This document shows positions 43,355-52,724 of a DNA stretch of 64,000 nucleotides, piece by piece. The notes below the pieces were generated by a model. It did not search any database and was not told the origin of the DNA. It saw nothing but the letters and a program-made list of their open reading frames with translations. The translations under genes and the position numbers were made by a program. Source of the stretch: Shewanella sp. UCD-KL21 (GTDB lineage: Bacteria > Pseudomonadota > Gammaproteobacteria > Enterobacterales > Shewanellaceae); contig NZ_MPHK01000023.1 of assembly GCF_001957135.1 (NCBI RefSeq), forward strand, positions 1 through 64,000. The letters run 5' to 3'. Every line of letters begins with the position of its first letter. Within the stretch, counting starts at the first letter, position 1.

Positions 43355-44500
43355 TTGACACAGTCTGCCTTACTTGTACTCGAAGATGGAACCGTATTCT
43401 CTGGCACAGCAATTGGTGCCGAAGGACTAACTGTTGGTGAAGTTGTATTTAATACTTCAATGACAGGTTATCAAGAGATTTTAACGGATCCGTCATATTC
43501 TCGCCAGATTGTCACTTTGACTTACCCGCACATTGGTAACACCGGAACAAACGATGAAGATACCGAATCTGATTCAGTTCATGCCTGTGGTCTAATCATC
43601 CGAGATCTGCCTCTATTAGCTAGCAACTTCCGTAATCAACAATCCTTAAGCGATTATTTAAAAGCGAATAATGTTGTTGGCATCGCTGATATCGATACCC
43701 GCAAATTAACTCGTATTTTACGTGAAAAGGGCGCCCAAGCCGGTTGTATTATGGTTGGCGATATCGATGAAGCTAAAGCATTAGCAGCAGCCAAAGCATT
43801 CCCTGGTTTGAAAGGCATGGATTTAGCTAAAGAAGTGACCACAGAGTCGACTTACCAATGGCGCAAAGGCACTTGGCGCTTAGTGGGTGGTTTACCGGAC
43901 GAAACACCAGCGTCAGAGCTTAAGTTTAAAATTGTTGCTTTTGATTATGGTATCAAACGCAATATTTTACGTATGCTAGTTGACCGTGGTTGTGATGTTA
44001 CTGTTGTCCCTGCGCAAACTACGGCAGCTGAAGTATTAGCAATGAATCCTGATGGGATTTTCCTATCAAATGGCCCAGGTGACCCTGAACCATGTGATTA
44101 TGCGATTAGTGCGATTCAAGACATCCTCAAAACTGAAATCCCAGTATTTGGTATTTGCCTTGGTCACCAATTACTGGCATTAGCATCAGGGGCAAAAACT
44201 TTGAAAATGAAGTTTGGTCATCATGGCGCTAACCACCCGGTAAGTAATATTGAAAAAGGTAATGTGATGATCACCAGTCAAAACCACGGTTTTGCTGCTG
44301 ATGAAGCAACGTTGCCAGCGAACATCAAAGTGACTCACAAATCGTTATTTGATGGGTCTTTGCAAGGTATTCACCTTACTGATAAACCAGCGTTTAGTTT
44401 CCAAGGTCACCCAGAAGCAAGCCCTGGACCGACCGATGCGTCACCACTGTTTGATCACTTTATTGAGTTGATTGAACAATATCGTCAAAACGCTAAATAG
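43355..44500 (+). CDS. carA: Carbamoyl-phosphate synthase small subunit (glutaminase), UUG start
   Basis: A 381-residue glutaminase subunit feeding ammonia to CarB for pyrimidine and arginine synthesis. The C-terminal class I glutamine amidotransferase domain has nucleophile Cys268 (FGICLGHQLL) and the His/Glu pair in FQGHPEASPGP. The start is a TTG at 43355 giving MTQSALLVLEDGTVF, aligned with the E. coli CarA N-terminus; GGAGG lies five bases upstream, and no ATG or GTG fits. E. coli carA also uses UUG. It is followed by carB after 27 bp. Confidence 0.96.
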   Translation: MTQSALLVLEDGTVFSGTAIGAEGLTVGEVVFNTSMTGYQEILTDPSYSRQIVTLTYPHIGNTGTNDEDTESDSVHACGLIIRDLPLLASNFRNQQSLSDYLKANNVVGIADIDTRKLTRILREKGAQAGCIMVGDIDEAKALAAAKAFPGLKGMDLAKEVTTESTYQWRKGTWRLVGGLPDETPASELKFKIVAFDYGIKRNILRMLVDRGCDVTVVPAQTTAAEVLAMNPDGIFLSNGPGDPEPCDYAISAIQDILKTEIPVFGICLGHQLLALASGAKTLKMKFGHHGANHPVSNIEKGNVMITSQNHGFAADEATLPANIKVTHKSLFDGSLQGIHLTDKPAFSFQGHPEASPGPTDASPLFDHFIELIEQYRQNAK

Positions 44501-44527
44501 TTAGGTCATTCGGAGAATAGATAAGCA

Positions 44528-47500
44528 ATGCCAAAACGTACTGATATTAAAAGTATTCTAATCCTAGGCGCTGGACCAATTGTGATTGGTCAAGCCTGTG
44601 AATTTGACTATTCTGGCGCACAAGCGTGTAAAGCGCTGCGTGAAGAAGGTTATCGAGTTATCTTAGTTAACTCTAACCCTGCAACCATTATGACTGATCC
44701 AGAAATGGCTGATGCGACATACATCGAGCCAATTCACTGGGAAGTTGTGCGTAACATTATCGCAAAAGAAAAACCTGATGCGATTTTGCCAACTATGGGT
44801 GGCCAAACCGCACTTAACTGTGCACTGCAGCTAGAAGCTGAAGGTGTACTAAAAGAATTTAATGTTGAAATGATTGGCGCGACAGCTGACGCAATTGATA
44901 AAGCTGAAGACCGTAGCCGTTTTGACACTGCAATGAAATCGATTGGACTTGATTGTCCACGTGCCGGCATTGCCCATACAATGGAAGAAGCTTACGGTGT
45001 TTTAGATCAAGTAGGCTTTCCATGTATTATTCGTCCATCTTTCACCATGGGTGGCAGTGGCGGTGGTATTGCGTATAACAAAGAAGAGTTTGAAGACATT
45101 TGTTCTCAAGGCCTTGAGTTATCGCCGACTAGCGAGCTACTCATCGATGAGTCACTAATCGGTTGGAAAGAGTACGAAATGGAAGTGGTTCGTGACCGCA
45201 ATGATAACTGCATCATTGTGTGTGCCATTGAAAACTTCGATGCCATGGGCGTGCATACCGGTGATTCAATCACAGTTGCACCTGCTCAGACATTAACAGA
45301 CAAAGAATACCAATTAATGCGTAATGCTTCTTTAGCAGTACTGCGTGAAATTGGTGTTGAAACCGGTGGTTCAAACGTTCAGTTTGGTATTTGTCCAAAC
45401 ACTGGCCGTATGGTCATTATTGAAATGAACCCGCGTGTTTCTCGCTCTTCTGCGTTAGCGTCTAAAGCAACCGGTTTCCCGATTGCTAAAATCGCCGCAA
45501 AATTAGCGGTAGGTTTCACCTTAGATGAGCTAATGAATGATATTACGGGGGGGCGCACCCCAGCATCATTCGAGCCTGCAATTGATTACGTTGTGACTAA
45601 AGTGCCGCGCTTTAACTTTGAAAAATTTGCTGGCGCTAATGACCGTTTGACGACGCAAATGAAGTCTGTGGGTGAAGTCATGGCCATTGGCCGTACTTTC
45701 CAAGAGTCATTACAAAAAGCATTACGTGGACTTGAAGTTAACCGTAACGGTTTTGACCCGATTGTTGACCTTGCATCGCCTGAAGCAATGCAAACAATTC
45801 GTCATGAGTTAAAAGAGCCAGGTTGTGACCGTATTTGGTACATTGCTGATGCCTTCCGCGCCGGCCTTAGCCGTGATGATATCTTCAAGCTAACTAATGT
45901 TGACCATTGGTTCTTAGTTCAAATTGAAGATCTTATCGCCCAAGAAGCTAAAGTGGCTGAAGTGGGGATGTCAGGTCTTAATGAAGCCTTCTTACTGCAA
46001 CTTAAGCGTAAAGGTTTCTCTGATGCACGTTTAGCACACATCCTAGGTGTCAGTGATAGCGAAGTTCGTAAAATTCGTGACCGCTTTGATATGCACCCAG
46101 TGTATAAGCGTGTCGATACCTGTGCGGCAGAATTTGCCACAGACACTGCTTACATGTACTCAACCTACGAAGAAGAATGTGAAGCCGCGCCATCAACACG
46201 TGAAAAAATCATGATTCTTGGTGGTGGCCCTAACCGTATTGGTCAAGGTATTGAGTTTGATTACTGTTGTGTTCATGCGGCATTAGCATTGCGTGAAGAC
46301 GGTTACGAAACCATCATGGTTAACTGTAACCCAGAGACAGTTTCTACCGATTATGACACTTCAGATCGCTTGTACTTTGAGCCAGTGACCTTTGAGGATG
46401 TACTTGAAATCGTCCGTATCGAGAAGCCAAAAGGCGTTATCGTACAGTACGGCGGTCAAACACCGCTAAAACTGGCACGTGAACTAGAAGCGGCAGGTGT
46501 ACCGATTATTGGTACAAGCCCAGATGCCATTGATCGCGCAGAAGACCGTGAGCGTTTCCAGCAAGCGATTCAACGTCTTGAAATGAAGCAACCTGAAAAC
46601 GATACCGTAACAACGGTTGAAGGTGCGGTGCTTTCTGCTGCCCGTATCGGTTACCCGTTAGTGGTTCGTCCATCTTATGTATTAGGTGGCCGCGCAATGG
46701 AAATCGTGTATGACGAGCAAGACTTACGTCGCTACTTTAATGAAGCAGTAAGCGTATCTAACTCATCGCCAGTATTGCTTGACCGTTTCCTCGATAACGC
46801 CATTGAAATCGATATCGATGCAGTTTGTGACGGCGAAATCGTGGTTGTGGGCTCTATTATGGAGCACATTGAACAAGCCGGTGTTCACTCAGGTGACTCA
46901 GGTTGTTCGTTGCCGCCATACAGCTTAAGCGAAGATGTTCAAAATCGTATGCGTGAGCAAGTTGCTAAATTAGCAATGGAGCTGGGCGTAATTGGTTTGA
47001 TGAACGTTCAGTTTGCGGTTAAAGATGACGAAATCTACATGATTGAAGTCAATCCACGTGCTGCGCGTACAGTGCCATTTGTCTCTAAAGCGACTGGGGT
47101 TCCATTAGCGAAGATTGCCGCGCGTGTCATGGCAGGTCAAAGCTTAGCGTCACAGAACTTCACCAAAGAAGTGATCCCACCGTACTTCTCAGTAAAAGAA
47201 GTGGTATTGCCATTTAACAAGTTCCCAGGTGTTGACCCAATGCTTGGCCCTGAAATGCGCTCTACTGGCGAAGTCATGGGCGTCGGTGAAACATTCGCTG
47301 AAGCTTATGCTAAAGCCCAGCTTGGCGCGACCTCTGAAGTGCCTAAATCAGGCCGCGCGTTAATATCAGTGCGTAACAGTGATAAAGCTCGCGTAGCAGA
47401 ACTTGCCGCTAAGTTAATTAAACTGGGCTACGAAATTGATGCCAGCCACGGCACCGCAGTGGTACTGGGTGAAGCAGGTATTAACCCACGTTTAGTGAAC

Positions 47501-47752
47501 AAGGTTCATGAAGGTCGTCCACATATTCTTGACCGTATTAAAAATGGTGAATACACCTACATTATTAATACGACAGAAGGGCGTCAGGCCATTGAAGATT
47601 CGCGTCAAATTCGCCGCGGTGCACTACGTTACAAAGTGAACTACACCACGACGATGAATGCTGCATTTGCTACCTGTATGGCGCATTCAGCAGATGACCG
47701 TAATAACGTCAATTCAGTACAAGAATTGCATGAAAGAATCGCTAAAAGTTAA
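44528..47752 (+). CDS. carB: Carbamoyl-phosphate synthase large subunit
   Basis: A 1074-residue synthetase made of two homologous ATP-grasp halves. The first begins KSILILGAGPIVIGQACEFDYSG and the second begins around EKIMILGGGPNRIGQGIEFDYCC (about residue 555). An oligomerisation segment separates them and a C-terminal allosteric MGS-like domain (about 940-1074) ends it. It forms carbamoyl phosphate from bicarbonate, ammonia and two ATP. It is the last gene of carAB, followed by a terminator. Confidence 0.98.
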   Translation: MPKRTDIKSILILGAGPIVIGQACEFDYSGAQACKALREEGYRVILVNSNPATIMTDPEMADATYIEPIHWEVVRNIIAKEKPDAILPTMGGQTALNCALQLEAEGVLKEFNVEMIGATADAIDKAEDRSRFDTAMKSIGLDCPRAGIAHTMEEAYGVLDQVGFPCIIRPSFTMGGSGGGIAYNKEEFEDICSQGLELSPTSELLIDESLIGWKEYEMEVVRDRNDNCIIVCAIENFDAMGVHTGDSITVAPAQTLTDKEYQLMRNASLAVLREIGVETGGSNVQFGICPNTGRMVIIEMNPRVSRSSALASKATGFPIAKIAAKLAVGFTLDELMNDITGGRTPASFEPAIDYVVTKVPRFNFEKFAGANDRLTTQMKSVGEVMAIGRTFQESLQKALRGLEVNRNGFDPIVDLASPEAMQTIRHELKEPGCDRIWYIADAFRAGLSRDDIFKLTNVDHWFLVQIEDLIAQEAKVAEVGMSGLNEAFLLQLKRKGFSDARLAHILGVSDSEVRKIRDRFDMHPVYKRVDTCAAEFATDTAYMYSTYEEECEAAPSTREKIMILGGGPNRIGQGIEFDYCCVHAALALREDGYETIMVNCNPETVSTDYDTSDRLYFEPVTFEDVLEIVRIEKPKGVIVQYGGQTPLKLARELEAAGVPIIGTSPDAIDRAEDRERFQQAIQRLEMKQPENDTVTTVEGAVLSAARIGYPLVVRPSYVLGGRAMEIVYDEQDLRRYFNEAVSVSNSSPVLLDRFLDNAIEIDIDAVCDGEIVVVGSIMEHIEQAGVHSGDSGCSLPPYSLSEDVQNRMREQVAKLAMELGVIGLMNVQFAVKDDEIYMIEVNPRAARTVPFVSKATGVPLAKIAARVMAGQSLASQNFTKEVIPPYFSVKEVVLPFNKFPGVDPMLGPEMRSTGEVMGVGETFAEAYAKAQLGATSEVPKSGRALISVRNSDKARVAELAAKLIKLGYEIDASHGTAVVLGEAGINPRLVNKVHEGRPHILDRIKNGEYTYIINTTEGRQAIEDSRQIRRGALRYKVNYTTTMNAAFATCMAHSADDRNNVNSVQELHERIAKS

Positions 47753-47780
47753 TAATATTTAATTTAACGTCGATTCGGTT

Positions 47781-47809
47781 AAAAAGGCTGCAGTCATGCA
47801 GCCTTTTTT
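47781..47809 (+). terminator. carB: Terminator after carB
   Basis: AAAAAGGCTGCA-GTCA-TGCAGCCTTTTTT. Confidence 0.95.
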
Positions 47810-48029
47810 ATTACTATTTTTTGACACTCACTAGTAACTACTCGCAAGCTTATGTAAGCTTAGCTATCATCATTTGCTAGCCCTTCAGCGCGCGAGACTG
47901 TTTTGTTGCCACATGTCGCTATAAGTGAATGTGAGTATGACGACTCGACGTTTAATAATATAGATTTTACTGTGTTGATATACGTGTCGACACGGGGTGC
48001 TTTTGTTTTTAAAGGAGACATAAGACATT

Positions 48030-48506
48030 ATGAATACCGTCCCTATGACGATTATCGGAGCTGAACAGCTGCGTAAAGAATTAGATGAATTAAAATTTGT
48101 GCGTCGTCCAAGCATCACTGAAGCTATCGCTTCTGCACGTGAATTAGGCGACTTGAAAGAAAATGCTGAATATCATGCAGCTCGTGAAGAACAAGGTATT
48201 TGTGAAGCACGTATTCGTGATATTGAAGGCAAGTTATCAAATGCACAAATCATTGATGTGACATCAATGCCAAACAATGGCCGAGTGATTTTTGGTACAA
48301 CAGTAACCATAGTTAATGTTGATACTGATGCAGAATCAACTTACCGAATCGTCGGTGATGATGAAGCCAACATTAAAGAAAATCTTATTTCAGTGAATTC
48401 GCCGATAGCCCGTGGATTAATTGGTAAGAACCTTGATGATGAAGTCGCTATTACTACGCCTGGCGGCACAGCAGAATATGAAATTATCGCTGTAGAATAC
48501 GTTTAA
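48030..48506 (+). CDS. greA: Transcription elongation factor GreA
   Basis: A 158-residue factor that stimulates transcript cleavage by backtracked RNA polymerase. The N-terminal coiled coil carries the acidic tip (ARELGDLKENAEYHAAREEQ) and the C-terminal FKBP-like domain ends NSPIARGLIGKNLDDEVAI. MNTVPMTIIGAEQLRKEL aligns with the E. coli start MQAIPMT, so the ATG at 48030 is used although AAGGAGA is 11 bases away. It stands alone, with a perfect palindrome CGTGTCGACACG upstream (47983-47994). Confidence 0.97.
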   Translation: MNTVPMTIIGAEQLRKELDELKFVRRPSITEAIASARELGDLKENAEYHAAREEQGICEARIRDIEGKLSNAQIIDVTSMPNNGRVIFGTTVTIVNVDTDAESTYRIVGDDEANIKENLISVNSPIARGLIGKNLDDEVAITTPGGTAEYEIIAVEYV

Positions 48507-48542
48507 TAAGTTACGACTTACGACTGGTATTTTATAGCTATA

Positions 48543-48572
48543 AAAAAACCACTGCATGGCAGTGGTTTTTTT
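48543..48572 (+). terminator. greA: Terminator after greA
   Basis: AAAAAACCACTGC/GCAGTGGTTTTTTT; it may act in both directions, but yhbY ends 67 bases away on the other strand. Confidence 0.93.
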
Positions 48573-48638
48573 AGGTCAGATTCAATACCAGTTAATCAAC
48601 AATCGACTAGTATTAAGTAGACCAGATGTTTGACGAAA

Positions 48639-48938
48639 TTACTTTGCTTTTGGAACAGCAATTTTCATTTCAGCAGACTGACGGAAAATAACTAAGGTGT
48701 GACCGATAAGCTGTACTTTGGTAGATTGAGTTTCGCGAATAATCGCGTCAACTACAGCATTTTTAAGCTCTCTATCAGAAGAGCCTACTTTCACTTTAAT
48801 TAGTTCATGATGAGTGAGTGCACTATCAATTTCAGCCAGTACACCTTCGGTCAAACCATTAGCACCAAGCAGCACCACTGGCTTTAAATTATGCGCCAGA
48901 CCTTTTAAATGCTGTTTTTGTTTGGTTGTTAAGTTCAT
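48639..48938 (-). CDS. yhbY: Ribosome assembly RNA-binding protein YhbY (CRM domain)
   Basis: A 99-residue CRM-domain protein: MNLTTKQKQHLKGLAHNLKP, then VLLGANGLTEGVLAEIDSAL with the GxxG-type loop, and IGHTLVIFRQS. It associates with pre-50S particles. The ATG at 48938 is used rather than a TTG three codons earlier. It is divergent from rlmE, with 90 bp between the starts, as in many gammaproteobacteria. Confidence 0.94.
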   Translation of the reverse strand: MNLTTKQKQHLKGLAHNLKPVVLLGANGLTEGVLAEIDSALTHHELIKVKVGSSDRELKNAVVDAIIRETQSTKVQLIGHTLVIFRQSAEMKIAVPKAK

Positions 48939-49028
48939 TTGTACCAACTTTTTAAATGTTACTGTTGAAAAACGGCTATTCTACCCTTATATAAGCATGA
49001 TGTAACTCCAAATCGTTACGGAATTTAA

Positions 49029-49658
49029 ATGGCAACGAAAAAACGCTCGGCAAGTTCAAGCCGATGGATGCAAGAACATTTTGATGATCACTATGTAAAA
49101 CTGTCTCAAAAGCGAGGTTTACGCTCTCGAGCTGCATTCAAGTTGGAAGAAATCCAACAAAAAGACAAATTAATTAAACCTGGTATGACAGTAGTGGACT
49201 TAGGCGCAGCGCCTGGCGGTTGGTCTCAAATTGCAGTTAAACTAGTGGGAGAAAAAGGTAAATTAGTCGCATGTGATATTTTACCTATGGATCCCATCGT
49301 GGGCGTCGACTTTTTACAGGGCGATTTCCGTGAAGAAAAAGTACTTGATGCTTTACTTGACCGCGTTGGTGAAGATAAAGTTGATGTAGTACTATCAGAT
49401 ATGGCGCCTAATATGAGTGGTTCAGATGGTGTGGATCAACCAAGGGCAATGTATCTTGTAGAATTAGCATTAGATATGTGTCATCAAGTTTTGGCATCTA
49501 ATGGTAGTTTTGCAGTCAAAGTTTTTCAGGGGGAAGGCTTTGACGAATATATGAAAGCAGTGCGACAAGCTTTTACAACAGTGAAAACACGCAAACCAGA
49601 TTCATCACGACCACGTTCACGTGAAGTTTATATAGTGGCGACTGGTTACAAGTTATAG
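49029..49658 (+). CDS. rlmE: 23S rRNA (uridine-2552-2'-O)-methyltransferase
   Basis: A 209-residue RrmJ/FtsJ methyltransferase acting on U2552 in the A-loop of 23S rRNA. It shows the N-terminal RGLRSRAAFKLEEI with the catalytic Lys, the AdoMet loop VVDLGAAPGGWSQIA, the catalytic Asp in VLSDMAPNMSG, Lys in FAVKVFQGEG and Glu in SREVYIVATGYK, giving the full K-D-K-E tetrad. ftsH follows after 45 bp, a conserved heat-shock-linked pair. Confidence 0.97.
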   Translation: MATKKRSASSSRWMQEHFDDHYVKLSQKRGLRSRAAFKLEEIQQKDKLIKPGMTVVDLGAAPGGWSQIAVKLVGEKGKLVACDILPMDPIVGVDFLQGDFREEKVLDALLDRVGEDKVDVVLSDMAPNMSGSDGVDQPRAMYLVELALDMCHQVLASNGSFAVKVFQGEGFDEYMKAVRQAFTTVKTRKPDSSRPRSREVYIVATGYKL

Positions 49659-49703
49659 TAGTCTAACGATTAATTATCGTGGGTCTTCAAGAGGTCTAAC
49701 AAT

Positions 49704-51674
49704 TTGAGTGACATGGCAAAAAATTTAATTCTCTGGGTTGTCATCGCCGTCGTGTTGATGTCAGTGTTTCAGGGCTATTCCCCCTCTTCTTCGTCAACGC
49801 AGAAGATGGATTATTCCGTATTCTTAGATAGTGTCCGAAACGGCAATATCAATTCGGTAGAAATTAAAAGTGATCAACGTACTATTGAAGGAGTAAGACG
49901 CTCTGGAGAGAAGTTCACTACAATCATGCCAATGTATGACCAAGATTTAATCAATGATCTTGATCGTAAAGGGATTTCAATGAAGGGCCAAGAAGCTGAA
50001 GAGTCAGGCTTCCTAACCCAAATCTTTATCTCTTGGTTCCCAATGCTGTTGTTAATTGGTGTATGGATATTCTTCATGCGTCAGATGCAAGGCGGCGGCG
50101 GTAAAGGCGCGATGTCATTTGGTAAGAGTAAAGCCAAATTGATGAGCGAAGACCAAATTAAAACCACTTTTGGCGATGTTGCAGGTTGTGACGAAGCAAA
50201 AGAAGACGTAAAAGAATTGGTTGATTACCTAAAAGAGCCAACCCGTTTCCAAAAGCTTGGTGGCCGTATTCCTACGGGCGTACTACTTGTTGGCCCACCA
50301 GGTACGGGTAAAACCTTACTGGCAAAAGCCATTGCTGGTGAAGCTAAAGTTCCGTTTTTCACCATTTCTGGTTCTGACTTTGTTGAAATGTTTGTTGGTG
50401 TCGGTGCATCACGTGTACGTGACATGTTTGAGCAAGCTAAAAAGTCTGCACCATGTATCATCTTTATCGATGAAATTGATGCCGTAGGTCGCCAACGTGG
50501 CGCTGGTGTTGGTGGTGGTCATGATGAGCGTGAGCAAACCTTGAACCAAATGCTGGTTGAAATGGATGGTTTTGAAGGTAACGAAGGTATTATTGTTATA
50601 GCTGCGACCAACAGACCTGATGTATTAGATGCAGCATTGCTACGTCCTGGTCGTTTTGACCGTCAAGTGGTTGTTGGCTTACCGGATGTTCGTGGTCGTG
50701 AACAAATTTTAAAAGTTCATATGCGTAAAGTGCCGTTAGCAGATGGTGTGAAAGCCAGTGTTATTGCTCGTGGCACCCCAGGATTCTCAGGTGCTGATTT
50801 AGCAAACTTAGTCAATGAAGCTGCGCTATTTGCTGCTCGGGGTAATCGCCGCGTAGTGAGCATGGAAGAGTTTGAAAGTGCTAAAGACAAAATCATGATG
50901 GGCGCTGAGCGCCGCACTATGGTGATGTCTGAAGATGAAAAAGAAATGACCGCATACCATGAAGCCGGTCATGCGATTGTGGGTTGTTTAGTGCCTGAGC
51001 ATGATCCTGTGCATAAGGTGACTATTATTCCACGCGGCCGTGCATTAGGTGTGACTTTCTTCTTACCTGAAGCGGATGCAATTAGCCAAAGTCGTCGTAA
51101 ACTTGAAAGCCAAATTTCAGTTGCCTACGGCGGACGTTTAGCCGAAGAGATGATCTACGGTACAGAGCGCGTATCGACAGGTGCTTCACAAGACATTAAA
51201 TATGCAACGTCAATTGCACGCAACATGGTGACCCAGTGGGGCTTTTCTGAAAAATTAGGCCCGGTACTTTATGCTGAAGATGAAAACGAAGTATTCCTTG
51301 GACGCAGTATGGGTAAAACCCAGCATATGTCTGACGATACTGCCCGTATCATCGATGCCGAAGTAAAACACTTAATTGATTCAAATTACGATCGTGCGCA
51401 TACATACTTAAATGACAACATGGATATTCTCCATGCCATGAAAGATGCGTTAATGAAATTTGAAACCATCGATGCCGATCAAATTGATGATTTAATGAAT
51501 CGTCGCGAAGTTCGTCAGCCAGCCGATTGGGATGCTGATGATTCAATTGATGATAAAGATAAAGGCACGCCTGCAAACGCGACAGAGACTAAAGCTGACT
51601 CTGAAGTTACAGACGCAGATAAAGCAGATGCTAAAACAGAATCTACACCAGATACTGATGCGCCTGCTAAATAA
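49704..51674 (+). CDS. ftsH: ATP-dependent zinc metalloprotease FtsH
   Basis: A 656-residue inner-membrane AAA+ protease that degrades sigma-32, LpxC and damaged membrane proteins. It has two N-terminal membrane helices (about 5-22 and 105-125), Walker A GPPGTGKT, Walker B IIFIDEID, second region of homology TNRPDVLDAALLRPGRFDRQ, and zinc site HEAGH. The C-terminal tail is Asp/Lys/Thr-rich and variable. The TTG at 49704 (MSDMAKN) lies 8 bases from GAGGT; an ATG three codons in (49713) is the alternative, but its spacing is 17. A terminator follows. Confidence 0.97.
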   Translation: MSDMAKNLILWVVIAVVLMSVFQGYSPSSSSTQKMDYSVFLDSVRNGNINSVEIKSDQRTIEGVRRSGEKFTTIMPMYDQDLINDLDRKGISMKGQEAEESGFLTQIFISWFPMLLLIGVWIFFMRQMQGGGGKGAMSFGKSKAKLMSEDQIKTTFGDVAGCDEAKEDVKELVDYLKEPTRFQKLGGRIPTGVLLVGPPGTGKTLLAKAIAGEAKVPFFTISGSDFVEMFVGVGASRVRDMFEQAKKSAPCIIFIDEIDAVGRQRGAGVGGGHDEREQTLNQMLVEMDGFEGNEGIIVIAATNRPDVLDAALLRPGRFDRQVVVGLPDVRGREQILKVHMRKVPLADGVKASVIARGTPGFSGADLANLVNEAALFAARGNRRVVSMEEFESAKDKIMMGAERRTMVMSEDEKEMTAYHEAGHAIVGCLVPEHDPVHKVTIIPRGRALGVTFFLPEADAISQSRRKLESQISVAYGGRLAEEMIYGTERVSTGASQDIKYATSIARNMVTQWGFSEKLGPVLYAEDENEVFLGRSMGKTQHMSDDTARIIDAEVKHLIDSNYDRAHTYLNDNMDILHAMKDALMKFETIDADQIDDLMNRREVRQPADWDADDSIDDKDKGTPANATETKADSEVTDADKADAKTESTPDTDAPAK

Positions 51675-51693
51675 CGCTGAGTTAAATTAACTT

Positions 51694-51718
51694 AAAAAAC
51701 CCCGAAAGGGGTTTTTTT
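51694..51718 (+). terminator. ftsH: Terminator after ftsH
   Basis: AAAAACCCC-GAAA-GGGGTTTTTTT with a GNRA tetraloop. Confidence 0.95.
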
Positions 51719-51805
51719 ATATTTATTGCTTTGTGAAAATTTCTTTAATTCAGGTAATAGAGTAAATATTATCTAACTCATTAAATTGAGTATAAGTGAG
51801 GTTGT

Positions 51806-52645
51806 GTGTTTGAACTTAAATCGGGAGATAAAACCCTCTCGCTAGCCAGTCCGATTGTTATGGCTATTATTAATGTGACCCCTGATTCTTTTTCTGATGG
51901 CGGTCAGCACCACAGCTTTGAAAAGGCCTGCGCTCAGGTTGATAAAGTCATTAGCCAAGGTGCGGCGATTGTGGATATTGGTGGCGAGTCAACCAGACCA
52001 GGTGCGGCTAGCGTTTCTGAAGAAGAGGAATTGGCAAGAGTCATCCCTGTGATTGAATATACTGCCAAAAACCATGATGTGTGGATTTCAATCGATACCA
52101 GTAAGCCGCAAGTCATGGAACAAGCAGTTGCTGCTGGCGCCCATATTATTAATGATGTTCGTGCGCTACAAGAGCCCGGCGCGCTGGCAATGGCAGCGAT
52201 GCTCGATGTGCCAGTGTGTTTGATGCATATGCAAGGGCAACCACAAGATATGCAAGACTCACCAGAATACGACAATGTCATCCAACAAGTTAATGACTTT
52301 TTGTCGCTAAGGGTAGATTATTGTTTAGCAGCCGGTATGTCTCGGGAAAATATCATTTTAGATCCAGGCTTTGGCTTTGGTAAAACCCTTGAGCATAATT
52401 ATCAGCTGTTAGCTAAATTACCTGAACTACATAGTTTGCATTTTCCCGTGCTGGTAGGTTTATCAAGAAAAAGCATGATCGGTGATTTATTACAGCGTGA
52501 TATTAATAATCGCTTAGCGGGTAGTCTTGCTGGGGCAATGATTGCGGCGCAGCAAGGAGCGCAAATTTTACGGGTACATGATGTTGAAGAAACCGTTGAT
52601 GCACTCACTGTGATGTCAGCGACAATGGCAAGTTTACATAACTAA
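51806..52645 (+). CDS. folP: Dihydropteroate synthase
   Basis: A 279-residue TIM-barrel enzyme joining p-aminobenzoate and pterin pyrophosphate in folate synthesis; it is the sulfonamide target. Motifs are IINVTPDSFSDGG, VDIGGESTRPGA and LDPGFGFGKT. The start is a GTG at 51806 with GAGG four bases upstream; no ATG is available in frame before the conserved region. glmM follows after 79 bp. The order ftsH-folP-glmM is conserved in enterics and relatives. Confidence 0.96.
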   Translation: MFELKSGDKTLSLASPIVMAIINVTPDSFSDGGQHHSFEKACAQVDKVISQGAAIVDIGGESTRPGAASVSEEEELARVIPVIEYTAKNHDVWISIDTSKPQVMEQAVAAGAHIINDVRALQEPGALAMAAMLDVPVCLMHMQGQPQDMQDSPEYDNVIQQVNDFLSLRVDYCLAAGMSRENIILDPGFGFGKTLEHNYQLLAKLPELHSLHFPVLVGLSRKSMIGDLLQRDINNRLAGSLAGAMIAAQQGAQILRVHDVEETVDALTVMSATMASLHN

Positions 52646-52724
52646 CCTTCTCAGTCATTTTAAACATGCATTTTTTGCCTAGGTTACGTTATCAAGTGGT
52701 ATGGATTCACTTTGAGAGGTACAC

